Positions 14,101-22,648 of a stretch of DNA of 64,000 nt are shown here, piece after piece. The notes under the pieces were generated by a model, which did no database searches, was not told where the DNA came from, and was given only the letters and a program-made list of their open reading frames with translations. This stretch comes from Henricia sp. BOLD:AAB3569. Lineage: Eukaryota > Echinodermata > Asteroidea > Spinulosida > Echinasteridae. The stretch lies in NCBI GenBank assembly GCA_037783545.1, contig JBBELK010000370.1:1736001-1800000 (forward strand). Reading direction: 5' to 3'. How positions within the stretch are numbered: the first letter of the stretch is position 1; each line of letters opens with the position of its first letter. The translations under genes were made by a program, and so were the position numbers.

Positions 14101-17100
14101 GCTGATGACTAGTTTTTATTTCAAGTCGTAAATCAATATTATTTCCCAAGTCCAGTCACAAGTCATTTTCTCCAGAGTTAAGTCACAGGTCAAAAGATTA
14201 ATTGCATGCTTATCTAACCGCAAACTGATCCCGAGCTCAGGATCGAACCCTCTGCCGTTACGAGACCAAATCCTCAAGGTCTGATCTGGGGCCAATTTGG
14301 TTCCGAGAGCGTTCACACTCAGTGTATGATCCGGGGCTGATCCCGAGCTCGGTGCTCGACCCCGAGGAAGTGTAAACAGGGTGTACTGTAGTTATTATAA
14401 TATTGTATTTTCTTTGTTACTGAATTACACCCAAGGGCTAAAATAACAAACTATCCTTCCCTTCAAAAACAGTCATTACCAAACGATACATCCTTGCACG
14501 ATGACTCATGCTCGTACTACATAGATATTAAAATGGTGGAATGATGGAAATCTTGTGGTAAAGTCTACAACCGGAGTTTTGTTTGTTCATTGTTTTAATT
14601 TGACAATTATCTGGGAAGTGCAGATCACCTACTAGATTTAGCATTTTTGACCTTTATTGGCCATAACCGAAAGTTGTAGACGTTCATTAACCTTTTGAGA
14701 GCAAGATGTTATTATGAGAGTGTTCTTGCAGTCTAATTGGGCCCTCAGTGGTGGATGTAGTGTAGAAACTTCATTTTTGTAATCACCAAAGTTGCCAAGT
14801 CTGAACCCGAGACTTTTGACACACACATTCTGTCAGCTGGGCTGTGAAACACTGTGGTAAGCAGTTGGCCTCAAGAATGTATAAAAAACAACAGTTTTAT
14901 TTTATTTATTTACCACATCCAACAGCGGAGGGACCGCCAATTACAGGGAGCAAGTGTGGTTGAGTGCCTTGCTCAAGGGCACAGGTGCCACAACCCGTCG
15001 TCATTTTATGTAATTACATCTATGTTCAGTTTTGGAGTGTTTGAGTGTCAAACCCAACATATGCATTCCCTTCATATCCATGCTCCGCCACTGTTTTTTT
15101 GCTGTTCCGCACCCTTTCAAATTCGACAACCAAGATTTTGTGTCGCTTAAAGGCACATGCTCGTCAGCAATGTGCGCGAGCCAAATTCGTGCCACGAAAT
15201 ACGCAGCTCCATAGCAAATGCATGGAGCTGCGTATTTCGTGGCACGAATTTGGCACGCGCGCATTGCTGACGAGCCTGTGCCTTTAAATGTCACTGCCGC
15301 TCAAACAAAACCTCCCAAATTTCAATGAGAAAAAGTTGACTTCTTTCTGCAACGAGCAAAGCAAATTCCAGACTTTTTCAGAAATCTTTTTTTCTCTAGA
15401 GCACTTTAACACAATTCTAAAAACCACAACTCTTTTCTTGTTCTCTTATTTCCCCCAGCGTCACGCATCCGAGCGAGGTAGTTTTCGGTTCCAAAAGCCA
15501 GAGGCTAAATGACCAAAGCATAAAGCCTTCAGAAGCCTTGGATGGAATCTCAAGCAGTGTCATCACCAATTCAACCAAGAATCAAACATACATCGGATCC
15601 AGATTTAGACACATTTATGATGTGAGTAAAGAAGCATGTAAAGCCATAAACTAGCTTTTGGCAAATCTGGTCAAGATTTTGATAACCTGTTATTTTTAGT
15701 GACCCAATGTTTTTAAAATCATAATTTTACACAGTAATGCACCTATCAATACCCTACCCTCCCCCCTCCCCACCCCCCTTAGATGGGGACTTGGTTACAT
15801 GTTTCATGCCCCGGAGTAGGGGACTTTGAAAGAAATCAGATTGTCCGCACATATGGGAGCAAACGCGCTGGTTTTGCACTCCTAGGTGGGGATTTTATCC
15901 CATTAATGGTGCCCCAGGGGTGGGGATTTTGTCATGTAAATGTTGCCCCATGGGTGGGGATTATGTCACTCGAAAGGTGTTGTACTGGGGGGCGAGGGGG
16001 GTGGACAATTAATAGGTGCATGATATTTTGTAACAAAAGTAACATTGATCCTTGGTATATTAACATGGCAACTAAACGTAGGCATTACTAACACTGCGTC
16101 TGAACGTAGTCTTAATTTGATCGTTTTATTATTCCTGACCAGGTACGAAACCTTGGGCCAAGTACCATTCCTCACTTAACAACCGTCAGTATCAGCCTAC
16201 CATGGAAGACAAAGACTGGAGATTGGCTTCTGTACTTCAAGCATATTGAGGTAATGCAGAACTAAATTCAGACATTGTCCCCAGTTCAATTAGTATTTTG
16301 CGTGTTTTACATGAATAGCGTCTGGTGTATTGACTGGTGTATTGAGTGTTAGTCTGGTCCACTTGACCAGACTAACTTTTTGTTGCTATGTAATGTGACT
16401 GGATGCATATGGCAGGTGTAAAGTGCAGAATCAATATCTGGTTAATGTTCATGGTAGGAGAGAATGGAATAAAGCATTGGCTTGCACCATGTAGCAACAA
16501 CCATGTAGTGTAGACACGGCAAGTTGTCATATGTGCTGTCACAATGAAAATGCTGAATCTGTATTTTATTTCTACCATAATGTTTAACATCATTATTGAA
16601 GATAACCCTGCTCTGCGTGACGTCACATTTCTGCACTTAAAGGCCAAGTGTATCAATTGCAATGACCCCAAAAATTAATCGACGAGTTTACAGGGGAAAA
16701 GTTATGAAAGTAAAGATTGAATTAATAGCAACTATCCAATGAAAGGTTTTCGCTCAAAATGATATAATTTTACCAGAAAATAATCTGTAAAGATGAAATT
16801 ATTTAGATCGTTTGTAAACGATTTATTTATTTTTGGTTCGCATCTACGCGGTCCAAAATGCATGGGCGCTGTGTACTGTGTGTGCGTGTTCCAACGCAAT
16901 GCATTTTTATGGATTGCGCGCACACGCAGTATATGATGTACGCCACAGAATGCATGGTGCAAGCCACATAGTACCCGATCAACTGAGAACGAACATTTGA
17001 AACACCCCGCCAAGACCAGGAAAACGCATATGGATTTTCATGTTTTTTTTTAACCTGGTACATTTGACAAAGCTGAAACCTCTACGGATGAGTTTGTTGA

Positions 17101-20100
17101 TGTCTTTCTTTTGATTTATAATGGTTTTATTCGCAGAATCGCTCAAAAACAGATCATCTGCAGGCCTTTAATTCAAGTCGGTTGAAACAACTCTAGTACA
17201 CATCATAATTATATAATATTGGATGGCTTTGAGGGTGATATGAGAATATACCGCACGAGTCGTGAAAATACGGAACGAGTCGAAGGTGAGTTCGGTATTT
17301 TCATGACGAGTGCGGTATATTCTCATATCACCCCAAAAGACATCCAATATTATAATTGTTTTGTAAGATTTCCGCAAGATTTTTGTCCGTTTGGTGTGGA
17401 GAACGTCAGTTCATTTGCTGCGTTTACAACTGCATGTGCGTTTCATACCGCACTCGCATTGCACACACGCACAGTGCATTCACTCGATGCATAATGTGCA
17501 CATACGCATGTGTTTTCACTGTTTTGGTGCGCCCGCGATTTGGACGTACATCGGATTGAGGCTCTCTACTGCATGGTATCGAAACACTGGTATCTGTTAA
17601 AGCTTCATTTTATATAATAATCACTTAAGTTTTATGGAGAAATCAGCCCCAGGGGTGGGGATTTTGTCACGTATATATTTTGCCCCATGGGTGGGGATTG
17701 TGTCACTCGAAAGGTGTTGTACTGGAGGGGAGGGGGGCGGGGACAATTAATAGGTGGGTAATTCCCAAAAATAGGGGTCCAAAAGTGTGACATGCTTTTT
17801 AAGATTTCCAAGTGTTTTTAATGATTGAAAGTGGTTTCTCAGTAAAAAATAATTATTGTTATTTCAACAAATGCCACTTAAATTTAATGTTTGTGTGTAG
17901 ATATGGCACCAAGGTTAATGAAAACTCATTCTACAGCCAATTTTCATTGGTGTAGGTAACCCGGGACACCAAACTGCTATTCAATACCATGAATTATAAG
18001 TCTTTATGGTCTTTTGTTTTGAATATTTTTCAGGAATCGGAGAACAAAATATTTAAGATAATTCTGCTGCCCCCTATAATCACAGGCCATAGTCCATTAC
18101 TGAGAGTTTGTGATCACTAGTGGTGATTTTTGAAGCAGAGAGTGTCGTACGTAACTGGGACACTAAAGATGTTGGACGCCTAATTTTGGGAATTACCCAT
18201 ATGGGTAATCCTAAATCCATGCCAATATGTTTTTCCGTTGCAGTTAATGGGCACTGGAAGGTGTAAATATGACCACATACTGGAGCAACAGAACAGAGAG
18301 TTAGAGAGATACAAAGGCAACTTTACAGACAAAAGTGCCTTTTCCGATTTCTTCAGCTCGGAATTGGTAAGGCTTTTTTTTTTTTTTAATTGAGTTTATT
18401 ATTGATTCCATTCACCAAATCAACAGCATCATCGACACCAATTACAATAGATTGGTATTTGAGAGAAGATGGGGTTGAATTGTTCGGTTTTTAGAAGTGG
18501 GAGGAGAACCCACAAAATTTAATCCACATAAAGACCCGGACAGGATTCGAACCTGTGCCCACAGATAGTGAAAAGAGTACAGATACATCAGCTTCATTGC
18601 TGTGGACATGACTTGATGCGACCCGCATGGCATGACTCGCATGGTGCGATCGGCATAGCGTGACCTGTGTGGCGCGACCCGTGTGGCAAGACCCGTGTAG
18701 TGCGACTCGCGTGGCACGACCCAAGCATTGTTAGGTCGAAAGGCAATAAGAGCTTTATTCATTGTCAAATTGATCACGTTCACAGACGCCATCTTCGTAG
18801 GAAAAAATGCCACTGCGTATTAAGCGCCATAAAGTACGCGCACGCACACGCTGGAACTTGTTCCAAATGCGCGCGTGTTGCTCGAAATTTGTTCGACATA
18901 CAGCGCAACCGATGCGCGTCACACAAATATGCTAAAAATCATGATGCATGTGACAATTTGTAGGAAGTGACGTCATTTGAACGTGATCAATAGCAGATGG
19001 ATGCTTTTTGTGAGAATGTTTTGTTAAACTGTACTGCATTTAAAATCAAATTTTATTTCAAATCATTTATGCCAATTTCAGTCCTTCACAGCCCACTGCA
19101 AGTCGGCTCAGTGTGCCACTATATACTGCGTCATCGACGACCTGCAAGTTGGTGAGGGTGCCGTCATTGAAATCCAGGCACAGTTCGTTGAGAAGACACT
19201 CATTGATGTGAGTTGTGCTTAACTTTGTTTACACCTGCTGTGCCATTTTTCTTGCATAATCTCATTTCCAAAATGCTAATTTGAATCAAACAGTGTTGAG
19301 TTTGCCCTCATTTGAAATCATGCATATTTATCCACTTTACTGAAATGTGTAAAATTTTACATGTTTTATGAAATGTCTTGTGTGTTGGAGATTACCAAGC
19401 TTACGTGCACCCACAAATTTCATTCTTCTTTTTGTTTTTGCCCTGCTGTAGTCTGGATACAGTACCCTGAAGTTGCAGAGCTTTGCTCAAGTCATAGTAG
19501 AAGATATCAATAATACACACGTCCAACCTGCCAATGGACGACCGGACAGTATTATGGTAAGCGTTTTTGTAAAGATAAGGCAGATCCTGCTTTAGCGCTT
19601 GCAGACGGCTTTATCATCCGGTTGCAAGATGTTAAGTCAAGTGGCTCATACAATAGACCTTTATCACGGTGCGTCCATCTTTGTCTTGTTCCCCATAGTA
19701 CGTGTTGGGTACGATCAGTGCGTGTGTGTGTGTGAACTTTGCCCAGACACCACTTCGCCCCCAAACCACTTTGTGCGCAGGCCGTGGCTCAGGGCAAAGT
19801 GGTTCAGGGCGAAGAGATTGAAACACAGTTTTGGCTGTTTTCTCAAAAGTTAGACGAAGCACAGAGCTGATTTTTACTGAGGTTGGTTTTAATCATGCAT
19901 ATCTTCAATCACACAGGGAGATGAAACTATTTATAACGGTTTACCAATCATGTTTGATTTACAAGGCCATATGGGTCATTCTATAAATTTGGGGTCCAGT
20001 TTTTCTGTCCCCTGTTACGTCTGACATCTTGTAAAATGTTGTAGTTTGTAAATTCAGGACATATTCTTTAAATGCCTTCTATTTCAAAGAGTGATTACAT

Positions 20101-21153
20101 AAAGTACAATTCATAAAAATGTGTTTTGAAGGCATTTTTAATAATACTTGTACGGCAAATGGCAGTATGTCAGGTGTAACAGGGACAGGAAAATGTCACA
20201 CGTTGGACCCCAAATTTATAGAATGACCCATATACTGTTTATATGCTGAGGGTACTGGTAATTGTTCTCTGAAGCCTGGTATTTATAAAGAAAAAATCTT
20301 CAGAAGTGTCATGATGTAAGTGGTACACTGTCCAGTTTTCATAGAATGAATTCATATTTATTGGCTATATTTTTTAGCATTGTTTTTTTTTTTTTTTCAG
20401 ATTGAAACTTTGGCATACACAGCTGCCTCTGTGACGGTGAAAAACAGGCATACATTTATCATCATTGCCATTGGCATAGGCTCTGGGCTGTTTCTGTTAA
20501 TAGGGCTGGTGCTTGTCTTTTGGAAGGTAAGAATAATTTATATTAATATCAAAAAATTGTTAAAATGAGTGTGTCCAGATCACATTTTGTGAACCCCTTC
20601 TTCCCATGGGTATTGAGATTTTGATACCATGTCAGTATTTTTCGCATTACCATTCTGAAATTTTGCACTCTCAATCCACATATTTTCAAGGATGTCGAAA
20701 AAAAGACCAATAATGTTTTGTAAACTATCGGGTTTCATAAAGCAGTGAAGTAATTCATCAACCTTTTTGCTTCCACATCCAAATTGAAGTTTGCAAATTT
20801 CCTGTTTTCTTCCCATGGATAGTATTTGAAGGAGGTATTTTATATGATTGTTAGTTTAGAACAAAATCCATTTTCTGGAAACATCTGAACAACCTCCTTT
20901 AATATTTTCAAAGGAAATTGTATCTTTTGTATGATAACAAGTTCAATTTTCGCAGTTTTCATTGCATGGGCACCGCACTAGTTTATTTATTTTTTCATCG
21001 ACTTCTTTAAACCAGTGCGGTTTCTTCCGACGAAGACGTAAAGATGAAATGCAGAAACTCATTAACGACGAAGATGAAGAAAACGAATGGCTGTCTCCTG
21101 AAAACGACGTCGGTAACAATCTCAAGGCGCCATTCCAAGACGACGAAGATTGA
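1451..21153 (+). CDS. ITGA4/ITGA9-like: Integrin alpha subunit, alpha-4/alpha-9-like (3' part of gene, 19 exons, 5' exons outside window)
   Basis: Single-pass cell-surface adhesion receptor subunit that pairs with an integrin beta chain and binds matrix or cell ligands. Coding exons: 1451-1593, 1872-2009, 2417-2525, 3953-4047, 4995-5131, 6054-6211, 7067-7230, 8843-8992, 9887-9966, 10683-10827, 11919-12017, 12898-13067, 15459-15621, 16143-16250, 18244-18366, 19082-19207, 19452-19556, 20401-20526, 21016-21153. All have AG/GT borders and matching phases; they join into 824 residues plus TGA, against roughly 1000-1050 for the family, so about the first 200 residues are missing upstream. The first exon enters in phase 1. 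The alpha-4/alpha-9 call rests on remembered family sequence: GHF after GYAITS, the DEG.V.(V/M)YIN pattern, and GAP.EDD..GAVYIYHG. No RXKR-type furin site is seen in the legs. Many N-glycosylation sequons occur (NFT, NRT, NMT, NST, NQT, NNT). Whether it is an ortholog of the vertebrate alpha-4/alpha-9 ancestor needs a tree. Confidence 0.95.
2042..2384. mobile_element. MITE family C copy (TTAAAGGAGCGTGT-type ends)
   Basis: About 340 bp with inverted ends reading (T)AAAGGAGC... and ...GCTCCTTTA. It carries the internal blocks CCACATCCAAATT and TTCAGAATGGTAAT shared by the copies at 12287, 20560, 56595 and 57874. It lies in integrin intron 2, ending about 30 bp before exon 3. Confidence 0.75.
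2588..2683. mobile_element. MITE family A, 96-bp hairpin element
   Basis: Inverted ends ATAGACC(A/G)TATCGAATAGC at both edges, with only about 45 bp between the arms. A related full copy lies at 33953-34100 and a half copy at about 41605-41730. It falls in integrin intron 3, directly before the LINE tail. Confidence 0.8.
2690..3383 (+). mobile_element. Non-LTR retrotransposon (CR1/Rex/L2-like) 3' fragment, frame-broken
   Basis: The open stretch 2769-3173 encodes LRRLRSFGLSTTLLTKFYLA, VWFGNTTV, VVKTASKIIG and SYRSLAAHSKRHRKSFFPAA. This is the C-terminal tail typical of LINE reverse transcriptases (FYLAVIES... then FIPAAVR-like). The upstream part at about 2715-2795 continues in another frame (VEFLDIHISSDLSWEAHV), so the copy is frameshifted and 5'-truncated. 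The 3' end runs into AATGAATGAATGAA, a short-repeat tail like those of CR1/L2 elements. It lies in sense orientation in integrin intron 3. Confidence 0.8.
3596..3715 (+). mobile_element. tRNA-derived SINE fragment (B-box part)
   Basis: GGGTTCGAGTCCCACCCGAG is a tRNA B-box/T-arm remnant, followed by a body shared with the minus-strand copy at 36128-36330. The A-box half is missing. Confidence 0.65.
4130..4495 (-). mobile_element. tRNA-derived SINE
   Basis: On the minus strand it starts with a tRNA-like head, with GGCCGAGCGGTCTAGTGCA as A-box region and GGGTTCGATGCC as B box. The body shares TTGAGCAAGGCAC and CCTTCGGAAGGGATGTAAAG with the copies at 52270 and 35618. It ends near TTTATTTATTTATTTA. 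It sits in integrin intron 4. Confidence 0.75.
4550..4738. mobile_element. Short inverted-repeat element (GGGTCACACG ends)
   Basis: Ends GGGTCACACGAATTA and ...CACGCGTGTGACCCCA are imperfect inverted repeats. The interior is a further AT-rich near-palindrome. It is about 190 bp in integrin intron 4. Confidence 0.6.
5166..5312. mobile_element. MITE family B, 147 bp
   Basis: Inverted ends around TAGACCCT and AGGGTCTA, with the interior blocks GGCGGCCATGACAG and GCCTACTCATGCAT. Copies of equal length occur at 58197-58343, with another at about 35976-36120. It starts only 34 bp after integrin exon 5. Confidence 0.7.
5409..5903. mobile_element. Non-autonomous DNA element, family D, older copy
   Basis: Shares its whole length with the better-preserved copy at 10058-10571, including GAAGCCGGCGCCACGCAAA-like and CATGTTTTACTACTCGTGG-like blocks. 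The left end, GGGCGTTTAAGATGC, is diverged and the right end is eroded. It lies in integrin intron 5. Confidence 0.7.
6054..19556 (+). CDS. Integrin alpha exons 6-17: thigh, calf-1 and calf-2 leg domains
   Basis: Twelve exons encode the ectodomain legs. The thigh begins at SKPVIRM just after the last propeller blade, the family's conserved RPVI position. Typical cysteine pairs follow: C-L-F-Q-G-R-L-V-P-C, then the INYTLEAD strand. The next conserved landmark is the calf-1 start, CGDDSICNTDLQL, encoded by the small exon 9887-9966 and matching the family's CG.D..C..DL pattern. Calf-2 ends with FTAHCKSAQCATIYC, comparable to the SCLTAHC segment of alpha-9. Exon 18244-18366 encodes a charged stretch, EQQNRELERYKG, in the part that is cleaved in many other alpha chains; no dibasic furin motif is present there, as in alpha-4/alpha-9. 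Introns here are filled with mobile elements, listed separately. Confidence 0.9.
7269..8166. mobile_element. TTAA-flanked inverted-repeat element (CTCTTTCAGTGCC ends)
   Basis: TTAA at 7269-7272 is followed by CTCTTTCAGTGCCA. The mirror TGGCACTGAAAGAG at the right end is followed by TTAA at 8163-8166. The 890-bp interior is CG-richer than the intron around it and has no convincing protein. TTAA flanks suggest piggyBac-type mobilisation; this is inference. It fills most of integrin intron 7. Confidence 0.7.
8300..8785. repeat. CACGTG-rich region with weak inverted ends
   Basis: Dense CCACGTGG/GCCACAT-like words over about 480 bp, and loosely mirrored edges (GGGTGCACAC against CAGTGTGACCC). It is probably another decayed DNA element in integrin intron 7. 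It ends about 60 bp before exon 8. Confidence 0.4.
9085..9185. repeat. Dispersed repeat, also at 54058-54250
   Basis: Shares GCATCTTCGGCAACTAAGGC, a following TTTATGCC block and an AGAAGT.GGAGGAAA block with the copy at 54058-54250. Class unknown; possibly a SINE body. Confidence 0.5.
9299..9786. mobile_element. Fold-back element, ~490 bp
   Basis: The left arm, beginning AAACTCCTCAAAAAAAGTTC, is mirrored base for base with few mismatches by the right arm ending AACTTTTTTTGAGGAGTTTA. The arms are over 200 bp each and meet near 9540. It lies in integrin intron 8, about 100 bp before exon 9. Confidence 0.85.
10058..10571. mobile_element. Non-autonomous DNA element, family D, intact ends
   Basis: Terminal inverted repeats GGGGCGTTCGAGACGC and GCATCTCGAGCGCCCC (mirror, two mismatches), continuing inward to ACACCGGGTAAC. 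It is 514 bp, without a coding sequence. An older copy is at 5409-5903. No clear target duplication could be read. It lies in integrin intron 9. Confidence 0.85.
10890..11320 (+). mobile_element. MITE family E (GGGTAATTCC ends), orientation 1
   Basis: 431 bp bounded by GGGTAATTCCCAAAA and TTTTTGGAATTACCC. The same element sits in the opposite orientation at 17756-18199, with matching interior blocks (ACACCAATGAAAATTGGCTG and its complement). It lies in integrin intron 10. The strand label is arbitrary. Confidence 0.85.
11560..11900 (-). mobile_element. SINE remnant interrupted by a 125-bp inverted-repeat element
   Basis: The blocks GTGTAATGCACTTAAAAGATCC and GGTGTCTCTGGC match the SINE at 35618-35930. 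Between them, 11653-11777, is a short element with ends GGGGTTCATTTCACAAA and TTTGTGAAACGAACCCC. The insertion split the SINE. It lies in integrin intron 10. Confidence 0.65.
12287..12616. mobile_element. MITE family C copy
   Basis: 330 bp with ends TTAAAGGGGCGTGTCC and GAACACGCTCCTTTAA, the clearest inverted ends of this family. It carries the shared CCACATCC block. It lies in integrin intron 11. Confidence 0.85.
13080..13420 (-). mobile_element. tRNA-derived SINE (minus strand)
   Basis: On the minus strand a tRNA-like head with GTGGTCTAGTGGGTATGAAG (A-box side) and GGGTTCAAGCCCCACTTCG (B box) is followed by a body ending in AATAATAATGGCAAC-type trinucleotide repeats. It starts 13 bp after integrin exon 12. 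It differs from the 52270 family in its body. Confidence 0.7.
13470..15147. other. Integrin intron 12 interior, no gene recognised
   Basis: No exon-like stretch with family resemblance. A partial SINE is visible at about 14890-15003 (ACCACATCCAACAGCGGA, shared with 4138), and a locally GC-rich repeat with GATCCCGAGCTC near both 14228 and 14338. The rest is unremarkable AT-rich sequence. Confidence 0.5.
15148..15287. mobile_element. 140-bp near-perfect hairpin element
   Basis: TTAAAGGCACATGCTCGTCA at the left is mirrored by TGACGAGCCTGTGCCTTTAA at the right. The inner arms (CGTGCCACGAAATACGCAGC and complement) match perfectly around a short loop, CATAGCAAATGCATGG. A related copy is at 23889-24017. 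Transcribed through, it would fold into a long double-stranded RNA. Confidence 0.85.
16637..17171 (+). mobile_element. MITE family F (TTAAAGGCC ends), orientation 1
   Basis: 535 bp starting TTAAAGGCCAAGTGTATCA and ending CTGCAGGCCTTTAA. A nearly full-length copy in the opposite orientation is at 37651-38188. Open frames seen in both copies are on either strand and not conserved as protein. It lies in integrin intron 14. Confidence 0.85.
17204..17356. mobile_element. Hairpin element with GAGAATATACCGCAC arms
   Basis: ATAATATTGGAT...GATATGAGAATATACCGCAC is mirrored by GTGCGGTATATTCTCATATC...ATCCAATATTAT, about 150 bp in total. It lies in integrin intron 14. Confidence 0.8.
17756..18199 (-). 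mobile_element. MITE family E, opposite orientation to 10890 copy
   Basis: 444 bp bounded by GGGTAATTCCCAAAAATAGG and TTTTGGGAATTACCC. Its interior is the reverse complement of 10890-11320, with scattered differences. It ends about 45 bp before integrin exon 15. Confidence 0.85.
18380..18580 (-). mobile_element. SINE-like remnant
   Basis: On the minus strand CACAGGTTCGAATCCTGTCC is a clear B-box/T-arm. GTGGGTTCTCCTCCCACTTC and an AT-rich tail follow. The A box is unclear. It lies in integrin intron 15. Confidence 0.55.
19973..20230. mobile_element. MITE family G (GGGTCATTCTATAAATTT ends)
   Basis: 258 bp with mirrored ends GGGTCATTCTATAAATTTGG and CCAAATTTATAGAATGACCC. A second copy at 52822-53636 is split by another element. 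It lies in integrin intron 17. Confidence 0.85.
20401..21153 (+). CDS. Integrin alpha exons 18-19: transmembrane helix and cytoplasmic tail
   Basis: Exon 20401-20526 encodes a short extracellular stalk and one hydrophobic helix running from about FIIIAIGIGSG to LVLVFWK. Exon 21016-21153 opens with CGFFRRRRKD, the membrane-proximal GFF(K/R)R motif that clasps the beta-subunit tail and binds intracellular regulators. The splice falls exactly between WK and CGFF. The tail is about 45 residues, rich in Asp and Glu, and ends DDED before TGA at 21151. The acceptor of exon 18 has an unusually long T run just before AG. Only 47 bp after the stop a fold-back repeat begins, so the 3' UTR is probably repeat-derived. 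No convincing polyadenylation signal was assigned. Confidence 0.93.
20560..20902. mobile_element. MITE family C copy
   Basis: About 340 bp, from TTAAAATGAGTGTGTCCAGA to CAACCTCCTTTAA. It carries CCACATCCAAATTG and GTTTTGTAAACTA as in its sister copies. It occupies most of integrin intron 18, between the transmembrane and tail exons. Confidence 0.8.
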
Positions 21154-21199
21154 CCTTTGCCCTCTCCTCATCAAAGGGTCGCGACCCCAGACCGTAGAC

Positions 21200-21598
21200 C
21201 CTAGAGCAAGTTCGATTCACGACTAGTCAACTACTGGTCAAACATCATCCTGGCAACACACATGTGCATCAATTGGGTACCAGTGACCAGCGCAACCGTG
21301 CCCTGTGGGCTGGTTCCAAAAGGTCGACCAGACATGACTAACCATCATTGACTAGACATGACTAACCATCAGCGCAACCGTGCCCTGTGGGCTGGTTCCA
21401 AATGGTCGACCAGACATGACTAACCATCATTGACTAGACATGACTAACCATCATTGACTAGACATGACTAACCATAATTGACTAGACATGACTAACCATC
21501 AATGACTAGACATGACTAACCATCATTGGCTAGACTGCTTTCAATTGCAAATAGTCAAACTACGGTTAACTATAGTCGTGAATGGAACTTGCCCCTAG
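21200..21598. mobile_element. Inverted-end element with internal 24-bp minisatellite, in the presumed integrin 3' UTR
   Basis: Ends CTAGAGCAAGTTCGATTCAC and GTGAATGGAACTTGCCCCTAG mirror each other. Inside, 21340-21535 is a short tandem array of a ~24-bp unit containing TGACTAGACATGACTAACCA (about five to six copies), plus a duplicated block GCGCAACCGTGCCCTGTGGG. It begins 47 bp after the integrin stop codon. Confidence 0.75.
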
Positions 21599-22220
21599 TT
21601 GCAAGGTTTGTGCTGAAACTGTAGACTACTAAAGTGAAAACGTCATCCTTTTGGGTGTTATGCAAGGTTACTGGGTCTACACTAAAACCAGTGAGCTGTT
21701 CCCTGCGGTTTAGCAATGGACATTTCAGATTACCAGTGAATGTTTAGACTTAGTTACCCTGGCAATTGACGTCACACTTTAATAGTCTATTGATGACAAT
21801 GGCTGAATAGCAGATGACTATAAGAAGCTAATTATAAGGCACCATTCCAGATTTAAACCTTTCCCCCTTAAAATGCATAACCCAAAAGTTGCAACTCATG
21901 AGTAACTTCAGTTTTTACTGAGTGAACAGTTTGAAATATCCCAACTACACAAATTAGCCACATCTCCCCCCCCTCCCCCCTCGCCCCCTAAAAAAAAAAA
22001 AAATACAAGCAATTTCCCAAAAATTTCACGGTGAAGTGATTTTTGTGTGGAGCCATTACCATCTCGGGTAATATTAGGTGACATTTTTACTTTGGCTCTC
22101 TGTTTCGTCATATGGCAAAAAGGAATTTCACATCAACCCAAATTACCTTCGTATAAATCAGATGTTTTGTGTGCTATGTAAAGTATTATGCCGTAAATTT
22201 ATTTCATTATGGACCAATCT

Positions 22221-22460
22221 GGGCCCAATTTCATTGAACCCGTTGGCACAAAAATTTGTTTAGCACAGAATTTCTTTGCTCTGTAAAATGGGTTAACAGC
22301 CAAAATTGTATGTCAAATTGTATTTTTAGGAACAGGAGAAAAATATCAGTAAATACACATCACATACAATTTTGGCTGGCAATCCAGTTTTGTAAAATAA
22401 AGCAAAGAAATTCTGTGCTAAACAATTTTTTGTGCTAACGGGTTCCATGAAATTGGTCCC
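22221..22460. mobile_element. 240-bp inverted-repeat element
   Basis: GGGCCCAATTTCATTGAACC is mirrored by GGTTCCATGAAATTGGTCCC. The inner arms (CAGAATTTCTTTGCT and complement; CAGCCAAAATTGTATGT and complement) continue the palindrome. Confidence 0.8.
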
Positions 22461-22489
22461 TGGTAACTACACTACTCACAATAAGTTAA

Positions 22490-22648
22490 GCCTAGTTTCC
22501 ATATAATCGTAACGCGCACACGCAGACTAGACGCAAACAACTGCAACGCAAACACCGACGGAAACAATCGGCAAAGTTAAACTTGGTTCAACTTTGCCGA
22601 CGTTCTGCGTTACTGTCTGCGTTTGTTGAGATGATATGGAAACCAGGC
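22490..22648. mobile_element. 159-bp inverted-repeat element
   Basis: Ends GCCTAGTTTCCATATAATC and GATGATATGGAAACCAGGC. The inner arms, built on CGCAGACTAGACGCAAAC-like and AAACTTGGTTCAACTTTGCC words, are imperfectly mirrored. Confidence 0.75.

Noticed and set aside
21340-21535. Regularly spaced ~24-bp repeats as a possible CRISPR array
   Set aside because: Units are directly adjacent with no unique spacers, there are no cas genes, and the host is an animal genome; it is a minisatellite.
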